A stretch of 64,000 nucleotides of DNA from the NCBI GenBank assembly GCA_022814615.1, contig JAKLNE010000068.1, forward strand, positions 98,640 to 162,639. The letters are read 5' to 3'. The DNA is from Waltergamsia citrina. Lineage: Eukaryota > Ascomycota > Sordariomycetes > Hypocreales > Bionectriaceae. The notes beneath the pieces were generated by a model, which had not been told where the DNA came from, made no database searches, and saw only the letters and a list, made by a program, of their open reading frames with translations. Each line of letters opens with the position of its first letter. Positions within the stretch are counted from its first letter, which is position 1. The position numbers were made by a program, and so were the translations under genes. This document shows positions 11,024 through 22,055 of this stretch, piece by piece.

Positions 11024-11097
11024 GAGCCCATGCAGAGATTGCTCATCGCGTCTGTCTGTTTGCCGTTGAGCTTGAACATGTATCTCTGCATGGGCTC
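11024..11097. repeat. 16-bp perfect inverted repeat (stem-loop)
   Basis: The arms 11024-11039 and 11082-11097 are perfect reverse complements, with a 42-bp loop. The structure lies just past the stop codon of the minus-strand seven-exon gene, so it would fall in its 3' UTR. It could act as an RNA hairpin or mark a small inverted duplication. Confidence 0.8.
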
Positions 11098-11106
11098 GAT
11101 GTTGCT

Positions 11107-11985
11107 TCATCTTTGAAGTCTCTGAGAGGTGGTTAGTAGGACGATCACAAAGTGAATAAATTGGGCACATACTTCTTTGTAGGGCCTTCTAGCGTTTCGA
11201 TCGATGAATTGATTCGGTGAAGTGTTGTTGCTTGCTGGACGACTCCACCGGCGTATCCAAGGGGTCGACGAAGTCGACTTCCCTTTCGATGCCGGCGAAG
11301 CCGCCAGCAGAGGTGACTTGACTTTGTGAGAGGGAGGCGGCCTGAGATGAGAAGAAAGTTAGCAGCTGGAAGCAGTGGGAAAACAAGAGGGATGTGAGGA
11401 TGTAACTTACCCAGCCAGGGGTTTAATGACGGGAGGCAACCCCGAGGCTGAGCCAGCCTAGGACCGAGGCTCCTCTCCCTAGAAATGAGTGAGTGAGAAA
11501 GAAGGGACTTCACGAGAGACATGGAGAGAGCACTTACCCGCCTTGTCATCCCATGCTAGATGGGAGGGGCCCCCGTGTGGGTGCCGGGGACGGCGAGGAG
11601 AGGCCTCTGAGAGTGTGTCAGTGAGAAACAAGAGAGTTCACGAGTGATATGAGAAGACTTACCCGTCCTAGGCTGTTGAAAGCCGTGTGACCTTTTGTGA
11701 TGGCAGGGTGGAAGGGAGGTTGGTGAAACTAGAAGGTTAGCAAATGCGAAAGATAAGAGGGATGAGAAGAGTGAAAATTGCAAGTACTTACGCGTGGGTG
11801 CCCTCCCACCCTGCCTTGGCTGTCGAAAGCCATCGATTGCTTTGGGGTGGCCGAGGCGGGGTTGCTCTAGGAAAGCTTCTACAGTAGACAGTCAGCGAAC
11901 GGGCAATTGCGAAGCTTGAAAGGAGTGCGAAGAGGGAGAAATAGGGAAAATTTACGGTCAAAATGCCCCCCCGACCCCGGCTCAT
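11107..11985 (-). CDS. Small intron-rich protein from tandem exon-intron units (unknown function)
   Basis: Proposed seven-exon gene encoding 139 residues. Introns: 11867-11955, 11729-11791, 11556-11662, 11458-11537, 11342-11410 and 11122-11172, giving 459 of 879 bp as intron. Donors are GTAAGT (four), GTAAAT and GTATGT. They recur at 127, 125, 129 and 164 bp, and exons 2 and 3 are alike in DNA and protein (SMAFDSQGR and HTAFNSLGR), so the units seem to be tandem duplicates. In three introns I used a second TAG acceptor a little downstream of the first, because only that choice keeps one open frame. The product begins MSRGRGGILT and is basic and rich in Ser and Pro, with no known domain or signal peptide. 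Splice pattern clear; exact acceptors and coding status inferred. A non-coding spliced RNA is the alternative. Confidence 0.45.
11184..11224. repeat. Duplicated segment, copy 2
   Basis: Partner of the segment at 10801-10840. This copy forms the end of exon 6 of the seven-exon gene and reads SPNQFIDRNARRPY on the minus strand. Confidence 0.8.
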
Positions 11986-12115
11986 GGTGCGCCGATGGGC
12001 CAAGGGCAGTCCGTGTTGGCTGGTGGACCGCCGCTTGACCCAGTTGTTGATGAGGATGAAGAAGGGGATGCCAGAGACGGCTAGTGAATGCCGCCTCTGG
12101 CGGTGGTGGTTGATG

Positions 12116-12196
12116 AAGGAAAGGAAAAAGGAAGAGAAAGAAGAGAGAGAGAGAAGAGGAAGAAGAAGAAGAGGAAGCGGGAGGGAGGAGGGAAGA
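12116..12196. repeat. Purine (GA)-rich tract; CT-rich leader of the minus-strand gene
   Basis: An almost pure A/G stretch on the plus strand, which is a C/T-rich stretch on the minus strand. CT-rich blocks just downstream of a TATA element are common at fungal transcription starts, and this one lies between the TATA-like element at 12198 and the proposed start codon at 11985. Confidence 0.7.
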
Positions 12197-12197
12197 G

Positions 12198-12204
12198 ATT
12201 TATA
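12198..12204 (-). promoter_or_regulatory. TATA-like element for the seven-exon gene
   Basis: TATAAAT on the minus strand, directly upstream of the CT-rich tract and about 215 bp before the proposed ATG. Its position fits a promoter for the intron-rich gene. Confidence 0.45.
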
Positions 12205-14229
12205 CTAGGCAGGGTCACATGATAGGGAACTGAGTGATCTGTGATTTACTGTGCCCGAGCATTGCCCTCAGGAGCAATACACGGGAGCTAGTGGTGATTT
12301 TCTCGGGAAATAAAGCAGATCACGGAATCTATTGGTTGAAGAGGAGGCCTCAGAATGCTTCGTTGAGCCAATGAGAAAATTATCAAAAGCTACAGTGGGG
12401 GGTGCGGTAGGCAACGAGAGCACGAGGTCTTCAGGGGGTGCGACATAACACGCAGTCACTGGCAAGGAAATCATCTCCGGAGTTTCAAAAGGCATCAAAT
12501 ATTGATCTAGTTTATTTAAATTACATGTACACCGTCTCGAGATGCTGCTGTTGATGGCCATCTGAGTGTTTATGACACTAAACTTCACAGTGAAGCAGGA
12601 GATGTGAATCAATGCGGCCTGGAGATATTTGAAAAAGTTCATGAGTAGGCGTGTTGATATCACAGGATGCTCGTGAAAGAATGTACATTTGGGTGTGTGT
12701 AAATCAATGTAGTTGAATTAATGATATGGCGTGCTCGCTTGCTCGGAACGCTCAGCCGGATCATCGCTGGGTGGCCCACATCTTGAGCAAGAAATACCAA
12801 AGCAGGCGGTCAGATCAAGATGCAGATCACTGAAGGGCTGAGCTGAGTGCTATGGGGGAAAGCAAGATCTGGCAGGGTCCCCAGCTGCACGGCAGATCGC
12901 AGATCGGTAAGGGAAGTGAGCGAGTGACCTGAGCAGCGCGAGGGATCTGGGGCACGGGCCGCAACAATACATAAGGTTCCCTCTCCCCGCCTCACCTCCG
13001 CGAACTTGGTCCTTTTCTCTTCACTCCTCTTCTCTTTTCTTTTTCTTTTTCACCTCTCACAACAGACCGCCTCAAGCTTCGGTACTGTCAAGACTTTTTG
13101 ATCCACTCGAAAGGGGGATCGGCCCGTTTTTTGGGGTTTACCGGCCACTTCCAAATTTTTGCTGTCTCTTCCTTGGCTTTTGCTACTCTTTTCATTGAGC
13201 ACGCAGCTTTATGCTGCATCTTGAAGAAGAGGAGTTGCGGTAGCGTTGTTGATACTGACGTGGGTGCTGAGGGGTGAGTGTTTTGTTGTTCTGTGATGGG
13301 AAGCGCGTTGTACGGACAGGTTTGTGAACACTTGGATGAAACTCGTCTTCAGCAACAAATTTACTGCGCTCATGCTTTCCGACTTTCCCACAAATGACAA
13401 TGCAGACTTTCGATATGCGTGTCCCCTGATCTATACGTGTTAGCTGATCTCTGCCTCTGAATGAATCCGCTGACAGCATTGCCTAGTCCCTTGTTAAGAA
13501 TAACCAAAGCCTCGTCGCGAACGACTCCTATTCTCCCTGCTCTTACGACAACCCGATCCGACCGATCCCAACCACGGTGTGGAATATAGCTACAAGCACA
13601 GCACAGCACGATCACAACTACAAGTCATGGGAAATCTGGGCCGGGGAGAGTCTCTTCTTGTATGCGCTATTGTGACATTAGGAACGACGATAGACACCCC
13701 TGAGGGCCCCATTGAGGAGGCGCGGAGGATGCAAAGTATGGCTCCAGAACAATTTGAGGCTCTCCCCTGCAAAGAGCGCTGCTTCTTCACCGAGGCTCAA
13801 GTAGCCGGACTCAAAGAGAATACACAGTCGGAGAATCCCGGGGGGGGGGGGAGAGGGGAGGACGATGCACGGAGTTGAAAGCTGAATGGGCGGGTACGGG
13901 AGATTAGCAAGACAAATATCTACATTTAGGGAGCAATAGTTACGGAAGAAGATGAATTCGTGATACTGCCTGATGATCATGACACATACAGGAACAGTGT
14001 TGCCTCTGCTGACCTTGCGATGTGTACAAAAGAAAGAAATTAAACCCCAGACTAGCTTGCAAATCGAACCTCGGTACAAGCTCCCATTTCCATCAATTCC
14101 GTCAACGCCATATATGAAACAAGTATATTACAAGGTCCAGTCAACTAGTATCCATGATTGCATCGCTCTCGGTTCGTGTAGACAGCTGAAGACACTGCTC
14201 GCTACAGTGTCCAGATAGGGAAAGGACAA
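12205..14229. other. Long region without a recognised gene; contains a promoter-like segment
   Basis: Only short frames without recognisable domains are seen. At 12968-13060 a TATA-like ATACATAAG is followed by a strongly CT-rich stretch, as at active fungal promoters pointing to the plus strand, but no convincing CDS follows. A 10-bp G run lies at 13841-13850. The frame at 13627-13878 has no known domain. The right end is the 3' side of the F-box gene. Confidence 0.45.
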
Positions 14230-16629
14230 TCAGATGATGTCGTCCTGATTGATCGTTGCTATGCCGAGGCTGTTGAGATATTTATCTTCGCGCTGTCGAA
14301 AGCATACAGAGTTAGTATACTTTCAGAGTATTCTACTAGAGTTGTCACGCAGCTTGGAAATCTTCAACGTACCCATTGGCCATAGAAGCCCGTGATGACT
14401 GATCCCCGTTCCGGGAAGACGGGGACTACCCTCAGGTTATTGAGCCTACGATCGGGTGGTATAAAGGTGCATGACCTTTGTTGATTCGTAAAGACCTGCT
14501 CGATCAGTCAGAAATTAATGAAACGGAAGAGGAAGCATTCTTCGGAAACTCTGTAGTCTTACTCGGAATGTCTGTAGCTGGCGAGAATTCCGCAGGAAGA
14601 ACAGTTGTACTTCAACTATTCTCTCGCCCTTGGGCCCGTCAATAGAGAACTCGATGCTTCCCCCGAGTCCTGTTTCGCCTTCTCTTCCAAGGAATAGCGA
14701 TTGCTGTCCCCGGTGGTATTGGAATTCCACCGCCCTGATACCATTGTCGTAGGAGACTTTTATCGCCGTCAAGTTTAGAAGTTTATTCCCTTGGTGACCA
14801 CCGAAGTGGCACCACACGACTGGCTTGAATGAAGTTGTACTATACTGGTGGAACTCTTGCTCCTCAGCCTCAATATGAGATAATTCGAGAGGCAAAGGCG
14901 GTATCTCTCGATACCATAGACAGGACACTCGGAGATCGGTGGTTGCATCGGGGATTGTTGGATGAAGCGCAAGGTAGATAAGCTTTACTCCCTAAGAACC
15001 AATCTTTGTCAATAGAGATAACAAGTACATTAAACTAAGAGGCAACTTACGTCAAAAGTCAGACGGATGTCTGTTGGCTCCTGTCCAAAACCAATCGGGC
15101 GCAATGTCTTGGCACACCCGTCGCTACTCCCAAGCCAGACGCAGTCATCAGGATCATCGCTACGAAGGACTCCAAGCGCCCGCACCCCGCGAGGGTTCAT
15201 AGCTACCACAAAGCCGTAGAAATAAGAATCGTGATCCCAAGGAACTGAGGAGGATCTCTTGCTATGGTATCCGACTTGCACTGTCGTGTGGTTGGCTAGA
15301 TGCATCGCAAGGCCCGATACGTACTCTGCATCGCCCAGCTTTACAAAGTATACCTGGAACCTCGGAATTTCGTAATAGGGGACCGTCAGCTTGCGATATA
15401 GCTGCGGCTGCTCGCCCTCATCGCTCCCGACAACTTCGACATCCGAGTCTTCTGAGCCTTCTGAGCTTGTATCTGACTCTGCGTCCGAAGACTCCAGATC
15501 TGAGTCAGAAGACTCGAAGTCGTCGTCTGAGCTCCAATGAGATGGCGATCCAGTGTGTGAAGGGCTGTCAAGAGGTTCAACCCATTCCAACTCAATACAC
15601 TTAGTAATGATTGGAAATAGGTTCCATATTCTCCGACGATTTGCCAAGTTAGCGGAGAGCTGCTGACTTACAGATCGACGGTATACCTGGGACCAGTCAA
15701 TGATCCCAGGGAAATTCTGGATTTCAAACATCCAGTTTACTTCCCCTGTACCGACAAACTGATTCCTCCAGAAGACGGGCATGTAGAATACTGTATGAAA
15801 GGCCCTTGAAGCTAGACGTGCGTTAAGCACGTCTCTCACGAAAAGATGTGTCGTAACCTCGACTAGAATCTCTGAGGGGAGTCTAGCGAACGGATCTGTG
15901 AGAGGTATTGTTCCAGAGGGCAAAACAGCTGTATTGCCTCTCTGTGGAAACGGTACAGGCTCGCTCCACACGATCCTGTAAACTTCACTGTGGTTCATCG
16001 GGCTCGCTGTTGCGATTTCAACTGACCCAGGCTGATAGTGATTCCTGTTGGGGTCGAGGTCATCATATGATGAGCCAGGGTACCAACCGTTCCAGCCATG
16101 CCAGGCAACTGGTTGTCTGAATAGCCCATTGTAGTCATGGCCCCAGTTGAATGCATGGACACGCCCTGAGCGCCCAAGGGACTTCGCAACATCATAAAGG
16201 CGTTGCAAAGCTTGTTGATCTGTGGCACCTCCTTGGTACTCCTCCCATAAGTCCCAGCAAGCTGCGTGAATAAGGAGGTCGCTCCCTATACGCACAAGAA
16301 CTTGCTCCTGTGCTTTGATGTTGTCGTCGTACGTCTCAGGGTTGCCAGACTGGTCGTTCTCTGCACCCTTGTCCAACGGAGCGTATCGATGAGCAAGCTC
16401 GGTCGTAGATATCGTGCCGACCCCTGTGATCCGGACTTCATCTTCGGGGGATAATTGAACAACTAGTTAGGTGACAAGAGAAATTAGCTTAAAATGCAAC
16501 ACTCAAAGAATAGAAACACTTACGTGCCCTGAATCTATTGATCCAGTCTCTTGGGATTTGCGTTGCTATGGGGGTTGCAATCCTATTCCCACAGAACAGG
16601 CAGACTGCACGTGTCCGAGGTAATGCCAT
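14230..16629 (-). CDS. F-box protein, five exons
   Basis: Spliced protein of 710 residues, probably a substrate receptor of an SCF ubiquitin ligase. Introns: 16463-16523, 14992-15050, 14496-14562 and 14293-14372; each is GT-AG and all junctions keep the frame. It starts MALPRTRAVCLFCGNRI, with a CxxC pair that may bind metal. The F-box lies around residues 225-275: DPFARLPSEILVEVTTHL, then RDVLNARLASRAF. A Ser/Asp/Glu-rich acidic stretch follows (about 345-390). The C-terminal ~300 residues form a beta-rich domain ending in GFYGQWREDKYLNSLGI. This layout matches a recurring fungal F-box family with an uncharacterised C-terminal domain, which I recall as DUF7600 but cannot confirm. The substrate is unknown. 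Confidence 0.8.
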
Positions 16630-18311
16630 AGCGAAAGGGAAGATGAGAGAATCCTCTTAGGATACAAATCGAGGTTTCTTTGATAGAGTTTCAAGGAAGT
16701 ATAGTGAGAAGAACGAAAAAAAGTGCAAGTTTATTTGTCTTGTGGGAATGTGAGAAATCGTTGCAATTTTGAAAGTCACTGAGTACTGATGCTCGAGGGT
16801 GAATAGTACAGCGCTCAGTAAACAGTGGACCTCGTGCCCTTTACATGCACTCACCTATACCACAGCCCTTTTCTTAACTTAATTCAGAACAGTCATCTTT
16901 TTTATTCGTTCTGGGATTATCAATTTCCATCTAGAACATGATTTTAGCTTTTCATATTTGAGAGTACTCTTTGAAAACTAACATCGTGGGTGAGCTGGTG
17001 ATTCTTTCCGCTCCTCGCAACCCGGCAAGTCTTTGAATCATTGAGTAGCAACACGACTGACTTTGCGTCTAACCAGTCCCGCGTTCTAAGAAAAAGCACG
17101 ACGCCTCGACGCTTGTTGTCAACTGTAACGATCTCGACATTTCAGCAACGTTAGTATACAATAGAAAGTTGGCACAGAGAGCTGCGTACAGAGAGCTGGT
17201 TACAGCGTGACTGTAGTCTCCAGTCTGCTGTTGAGCGAGACCATTTCAACCTGTGAGTTCGTGACAATCCTCGACTTACTGTCAACTCTGCTGATTCTTT
17301 ACGCAAATACGGTCATTCAGCTCACGATTCTGAGGGTAGATCGTCCGGTCCTAAAACCACGATAGAGGAGTGTTGCGTATGGAGGATGCACGCGAAGAAG
17401 CTGGATACAACCATGAGAGTCTACTATTGTCGTTGGTGTTTGTCTGAAGCAGATCACCTTCACTGATGTTCATTCACATCAGCTTATCACCTACGCTCAT
17501 TCTGTTCCTAGCAAAGTGCATGCGAAGATTGTTGATCGTCTCTATCATCAACGTCATGTTTTTGTTGTCTCTACGGCGTTGTTGTCAACCTGGTACCACA
17601 ATTCGTACACTCGATTAAATGCCAGAGTGAGACATGCCTTAAGCTGTAGTACGTTTGCTCTTATGAAAGTTTTTCTCGCATTCCGTACACGTTCTAACTG
17701 TATTTAGCCCCCATCAAAAATAAGCTGGACATGAACATGCACGTCAAAGAAATAGAACGGCACACTTTACCCAACGAAGGAGCCTTCCATCGCTCGACAA
17801 AAGCCGAAAGAAGAAGCTGGCGCCGTATGGGAGGAGCAGAGCTCACCCACATGGTTCCCATGTCCGACTCTGGCGTCCCTTGCATGGAACAAGACACCGA
17901 GACGGCAGCCAGGTTAAAGAATTCCAACTGGGGGTTTGGAGGAGACATGTACGCTGCCATCTTCGATACATAACACCACCTGCACTGCTTGAGCGAGCTT
18001 CGCAAGCGAATCTGGCCAGACACATACTCACGACCGACGAAGCTCATGGACGTATACGACGAAATGCACTACATACACCTGAGTTACTGCGTAGATTTGC
18101 TGATGCAGCAAATCTAGTGCAGCGGCGACCTCAATCTCATCACCATGCGCTGGGTGGGCGAGGAGCCCTGCCCTATTTGCAGATATGAATCGACCTCTAC
18201 AGTGACAGTAGAAACTTCCCATATCCCCCCTTTCACATCGCTATCCATAACTCTCGTCAGTGCAGGTCCCTCCATACTGCCCCAGTCACCATCACCAGAA
18301 TGACCAACTCA
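16630..18311. other. Long intergenic region
   Basis: No gene recognised. The stretch near 16680-16990 is AT-rich and is probably the F-box gene promoter. Open frames near 17694-18047 lie on both strands and overlap, with no domain I can name. Confidence 0.45.
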
Positions 18312-18486
18312 GTCGTAGGGGCCTCTGATTGATTCTGTCCTCCACCTCTCGATGTGTTTGGCTGCGTCGTTCTTGCTGAATGCGTGGTAGGGTCGACCTG
18401 CGTCCCGTTCATTGTAGACAACAAACATGTCGATTTGAGGTTCGTTTTTCTCGTTGGGTTGAAGGACCAGTCTTTCAGGTTCACCC
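18312..18486 (-). pseudogene. Possible decayed coding fragment
   Basis: A 58-codon block with protein-like composition (for example IDMFVVYNERDAGRPYHAF and KHIERWRTESI) is bounded by an in-frame TAG and TGA. A second open block of about 66 codons follows in the same frame after the TGA. This fits remnants of a gene interrupted by stops. No family recognised; it may be chance. Confidence 0.2.
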
Positions 18487-18998
18487 TATTCCTTAGCAGT
18501 GTCATCCGCGGAATATACAACGGCGTGCAGGGTGCCCCAGTGTGTTGGCGAAGGGTTCTTCATTATTGAATTGTTAGACTTATTATATACGAATGCGAGT
18601 CAGGAGGGTTCACGTAAGTAAGAGTCAACTCCTTGGTCCCTTCAACGCTGACGTAGATTCTCAGCGCTGGCACTCAAACGCATAGAATGCTGCTATCGTA
18701 CCACTCTCCTGTTTCTGACGCTACCCTGGGACGTTGTAATTAACTTGCTTTATGAGTTGAATGCGGAACCACTTTTAGATGATATATTCTATGTCATAGT
18801 GACTCATTCTTCATCAGAATAACCCAAATACTTCTCATAAATAGAGTGCTGTCTATTTTCTGCTGGAAGGTTTGCAACGCCTCCCCTGAGCTTCTGTGAC
18901 CAAATTCTTAACACCAGAGCACCTTTGGTGTGACAAATCTCCAAAGCGAGACCAAAATTGCGACCTCAAAGTACGGTTGCCACTCCATCATCGTCAAC
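18487..18998. other. Intergenic region, promoter side of a GNAT gene
   Basis: AT-rich spacer before the acetyltransferase. No gene or repeat recognised. Confidence 0.5.
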
Positions 18999-19541
18999 AT
19001 GAGCATATTCAATGATACGGTCGACCAACCCCAGGAATCCCAGCCCACCCGTGCATCAACCCTCAGCTACCGCGAAGTCACCGAAGACAATTGGCGTGCA
19101 GTAGCCAATTTGAAGGTGAATGAAGGTCAAGTCGGTAATCTTGCACCTAACATATGGTCACTCTGCGAAGCGCACTATTCCGAGGATGCCTGGGTACGAG
19201 CCGTCTACGCCAATGATACACTTGTCGGGATGCTTATGATGGCGATTTGGGATCCGGATGAGGCGTATTATATTTGGCGCTTTATGATTGATAAGCGTTT
19301 TCAAGGATTAGGGTATGGTCGGCGGGCCATAGATTTTGCAATCAAGCATATTCGACACCATAATCCGAATGCAAAGCAGCTAGGAGTCATGTCGACGCCG
19401 CCAGAAGGCAAGGAAAGTGATAATCCGGCCAAGGTTGTTAAACCGGAAGATTCTCCATTTACGTTCTATGAGAAGCTTGGGTTTAAGCAAACAGCGCCGC
19501 CGGATGAGGATGGGGAAATTATGATGATGATTGATCTCTAG
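18999..19541 (+). CDS. GNAT-family N-acetyltransferase (spermidine acetyltransferase-like)
   Basis: 180-residue acetyl-CoA-dependent transferase, intronless. The GNAT core is clear: RAVYANDTLVGMLMM (strand 2-3), YYIWRFMIDKRFQGLGYGRRAIDF with the acetyl-CoA-binding Q-x-x-G-x-G/A motif written RFQGLGYG, and FYEKLGFKQT near the C-terminus. The ordering and the WRFMID signature resemble SpeG/BltD-type polyamine acetyltransferases, but the substrate is only inferred. I chose the ATG at 18999, the first in frame; the frame is open upstream only from a GTG. It stands alone, with long empty spacers on both sides. Confidence 0.85.
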   Translation: MSIFNDTVDQPQESQPTRASTLSYREVTEDNWRAVANLKVNEGQVGNLAPNIWSLCEAHYSEDAWVRAVYANDTLVGMLMMAIWDPDEAYYIWRFMIDKRFQGLGYGRRAIDFAIKHIRHHNPNAKQLGVMSTPPEGKESDNPAKVVKPEDSPFTFYEKLGFKQTAPPDEDGEIMMMIDL

Positions 19542-21170
19542 CCAAAAGTGCGCTGATCCACGAACAAGTGCGATCAGCCAAAACCTATGCTTCAGTTTCA
19601 TTTAGCTTTGGCTGGCTAAAAAAGGCGATATAACCTCTGAGACGCTGTGCTATACGAGCGTCAAGATATCGCTGAGCAGCCGCAAGAACTGATTCATAAT
19701 TACAGCCGCTTTGTCCCCGCTTGGGGTTATTTCACTGATTTCGCGGAGAAAAGTAGATAATTGGGATCTAGAATGGTCTATGATTAGATATGTCGTTTAA
19801 TGCACTTCCGATCTCAAGTCTTGAGTTTCTTCCTCCTTAGAGAATCCTGAGGAATCATATGATCATTCACTGGACACCTAGATTCTGACGAAATTGCGGA
19901 ACGGCCTTTTTTTGGTCCCTATGTTTTAAATCTTGCATTATGGGAGTGCGAGCGTATCCATGTATCCACGCAAGTAAGGGTTGAGTCGCTGGCTTCCACT
20001 GCTTACATGACCCGCCTTATATTCGCATTCGGATCTGGCTGCATTAGCTGTTGCCTATGTTCGAGGCACTAACTCCTCTTTTGTCCTCGAAACGCGTTGT
20101 TACGGCTCTGCCGCTTTTCGCCTCCTCAATGACAAACAACAACTAAAGGACCCATATTCTCTATCAAGTCTCTCCTCTTGATTCTGACCCCATTCTTTCT
20201 ATAGAGCCAAATTTTTGTGGGATAGTTTCCAGGGTTGCCCGCGATATGGAGGACTTTGGCGTCGGATAAAGGTTACTGGCGTGCGAATTTTGACGCTGAA
20301 AACCAGCTTCCGACTTTGGACGAGCTGTAGACTTCGTTTTGATTCTTGAATCTGCTGGAATCTTCGAGGAACTCGTGGTTAACGCCGTGCTTGTGGCTCC
20401 TCATTTCGACAAGAATTGATGCCGCCCAAATCACCCGCATTGCCCCGGCTTTGCTTTTCTGTGCTGTCTTGAAAGGAAATAGCCCGAGAAGTCTGGTGGG
20501 TAGGGACGCTCCAATGCAGTTTATGCCGGAATGATGCTTAAGGCCCCGCCGAGTCAACGGTGCGTCTTTGAACCCGCCTGTTCCCGCTTTGGTAAAAATG
20601 ATATCGAGTCTTCCATCGGGTCTTTCCAGGCCAGGATAGCGGCTGCTCGGACTATCTCTAGGTCCGTTGGGTCTATGCGCATGGGAATGAGATGACCCTT
20701 CTGTCCGCCGGCATTTCAGGCTTCATGGCGGACCTTGATGCGGCGGATAGCGTCGTCGTGGCTAAATTCTCACCACCTAGGCTACGTTTGCATGAAGCTA
20801 AGAAAATTTTCACGGCATATGTCTGCAGGCTCGAATTGAAGCTCGGATTACGCCCAGTGAAGACGGCGTTAAATTTCAACTCTATGGACCAGAATATTGG
20901 TAGAGCGCCGTACAGAGATGTAAAGGGTGTTGAGCCCAGACCTCCGTGCTGAATAATTGTTGAACGCTTACTATAAATATCCGGGCTCCTGTGGAAGCCC
21001 GCGCCTCGGCAACTCAGGACCATACATCATTTGACCTCGCATTGATTTGCTACGCCAGGGATAATGCTGCTTCAATCCTGTAATACTTGAATATCACGGA
21101 AGGTAGTGCAATGCTCTCCAAGGTATAGAGATAGGAGCACTCAAAGTAGCCCCCCTACCCGATCTAAATC
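19542..21170. other. Long intergenic region
   Basis: About 1.6 kb. Short overlapping frames at 20273-20557 and 20673-21023 have no known domain. No terminal repeats or transposase remnants could be recognised. Confidence 0.45.
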
Positions 21171-22055
21171 ATGGTCGGGAAAGTAAACACCATTCTGTCA
21201 GCCGAAGATTGGATAGCCGGGTGTGAGACGCTCGTGAGCCGACGCAACCACCGCCTAGCATACTGCCGACGGGGACACGGACTAACCGTCCTTCTGCTTC
21301 ATGGATTTCCGACCTGGTCATACGACTACGCCTCCGTCGCGACAGACCTCGCCCATGACTTTGAAGTGATAACACTGGATTTCCTCGGCTACGGTGCCTC
21401 CGACAAGCCCAGTCCTTACGACTACTCTATCGCTGAGTCTGCTGACAGCGTTGAGGACCTTCTTCATCATCTGTCCCTACCATCAGCGTACGTCGTAATG
21501 CACGATTACGGCGGTATTGTCGGCCAGGAGCTCATCGACCGCCAACTGAAAAACAAGCTGCCATTTTGGATCGCTGGGGTAACGATTCTGAACTGCGGGA
21601 TAGTCTACAGGGCGTACCGGCCGATGCTGGTGCAGCGGGTGCTCAACATGCCTGTGGTTGGTAAATTTGTGGCAGAGCGCATCACCGCGGCGAAAGTGCG
21701 CCATGGTCTCAATAGGATAACGGGGAGGGAAAAGCTCAACGATGAGGAGTTTGCTAATCTATGGCACGGTATTTCGTTAAAAGATGGGCACAAGCTGGCG
21801 CACTTGCTCATCGGTTATAACAACGAGAGAGCCGTGCACCACAAGCGGTGGGAGACTGCTCTCTCTGGATGGAACGGCCCCTTGCAGCTAGTTTGGGGAC
21901 TAGATGATCCTGTCTCGGGGAAACACGTTCTAGAGCTAGCCAAAAGAGGTCTTCCGGGTGCGTCTGTCGTGGAGCTGGAGGGCGTGGGTCATTTTCCGCA
22001 GATGGAGGCACCCAAGATGGTTGCAAGAGCGATCAGAGAAGCAGTTGGACGGTAG
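21171..22055 (+). CDS. Alpha/beta hydrolase (haloalkane dehalogenase / epoxide hydrolase type)
   Basis: 294-residue alpha/beta-hydrolase, intronless. HGFPTWSYDY forms the oxyanion-hole region (residues ~43-52). The nucleophile elbow reads VVMHDYGGIVGQ, with Asp in place of Ser, which is the mark of the haloalkane dehalogenase and epoxide hydrolase branch. LVWGLDDPVS supplies an acidic residue, and the catalytic His is in GVGHFPQMEAP near residue 277. Enzymes with this set-up open epoxides or cleave carbon-halogen bonds through a covalent aspartyl ester. Which of these it does cannot be told by reading: the H-D-[YW]-G context is shared. Isolated gene. Confidence 0.87.
   Translation: MVGKVNTILSAEDWIAGCETLVSRRNHRLAYCRRGHGLTVLLLHGFPTWSYDYASVATDLAHDFEVITLDFLGYGASDKPSPYDYSIAESADSVEDLLHHLSLPSAYVVMHDYGGIVGQELIDRQLKNKLPFWIAGVTILNCGIVYRAYRPMLVQRVLNMPVVGKFVAERITAAKVRHGLNRITGREKLNDEEFANLWHGISLKDGHKLAHLLIGYNNERAVHHKRWETALSGWNGPLQLVWGLDDPVSGKHVLELAKRGLPGASVVELEGVGHFPQMEAPKMVARAIREAVGR

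Larger units (their letters stand above)
10014..11106. other. Intergenic region with a hairpin and a duplicated segment
   Basis: About 1.1 kb between the glycosyltransferase start and the end of the seven-exon gene. It contains a 16-bp perfect inverted repeat and one copy of a duplicated segment, both listed separately. On the minus strand, 10558-10938 is open and partly looks coding, but no family is recognised. Confidence 0.45.

Noticed and set aside
11963..12208. Plus-strand frame of 81 codons ending in a Lys/Glu/Arg-rich run
   Set aside because: The charged tail simply translates the GA-rich tract, and the opposite strand has better gene signals (TATA box, CT leader, splice sites).
13579..13878. 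Plus-strand frame of 99 codons near the promoter-like segment
   Set aside because: No recognisable domain, and the end is low-complexity Gly from a G run. Kept only as a note in the regional entry.
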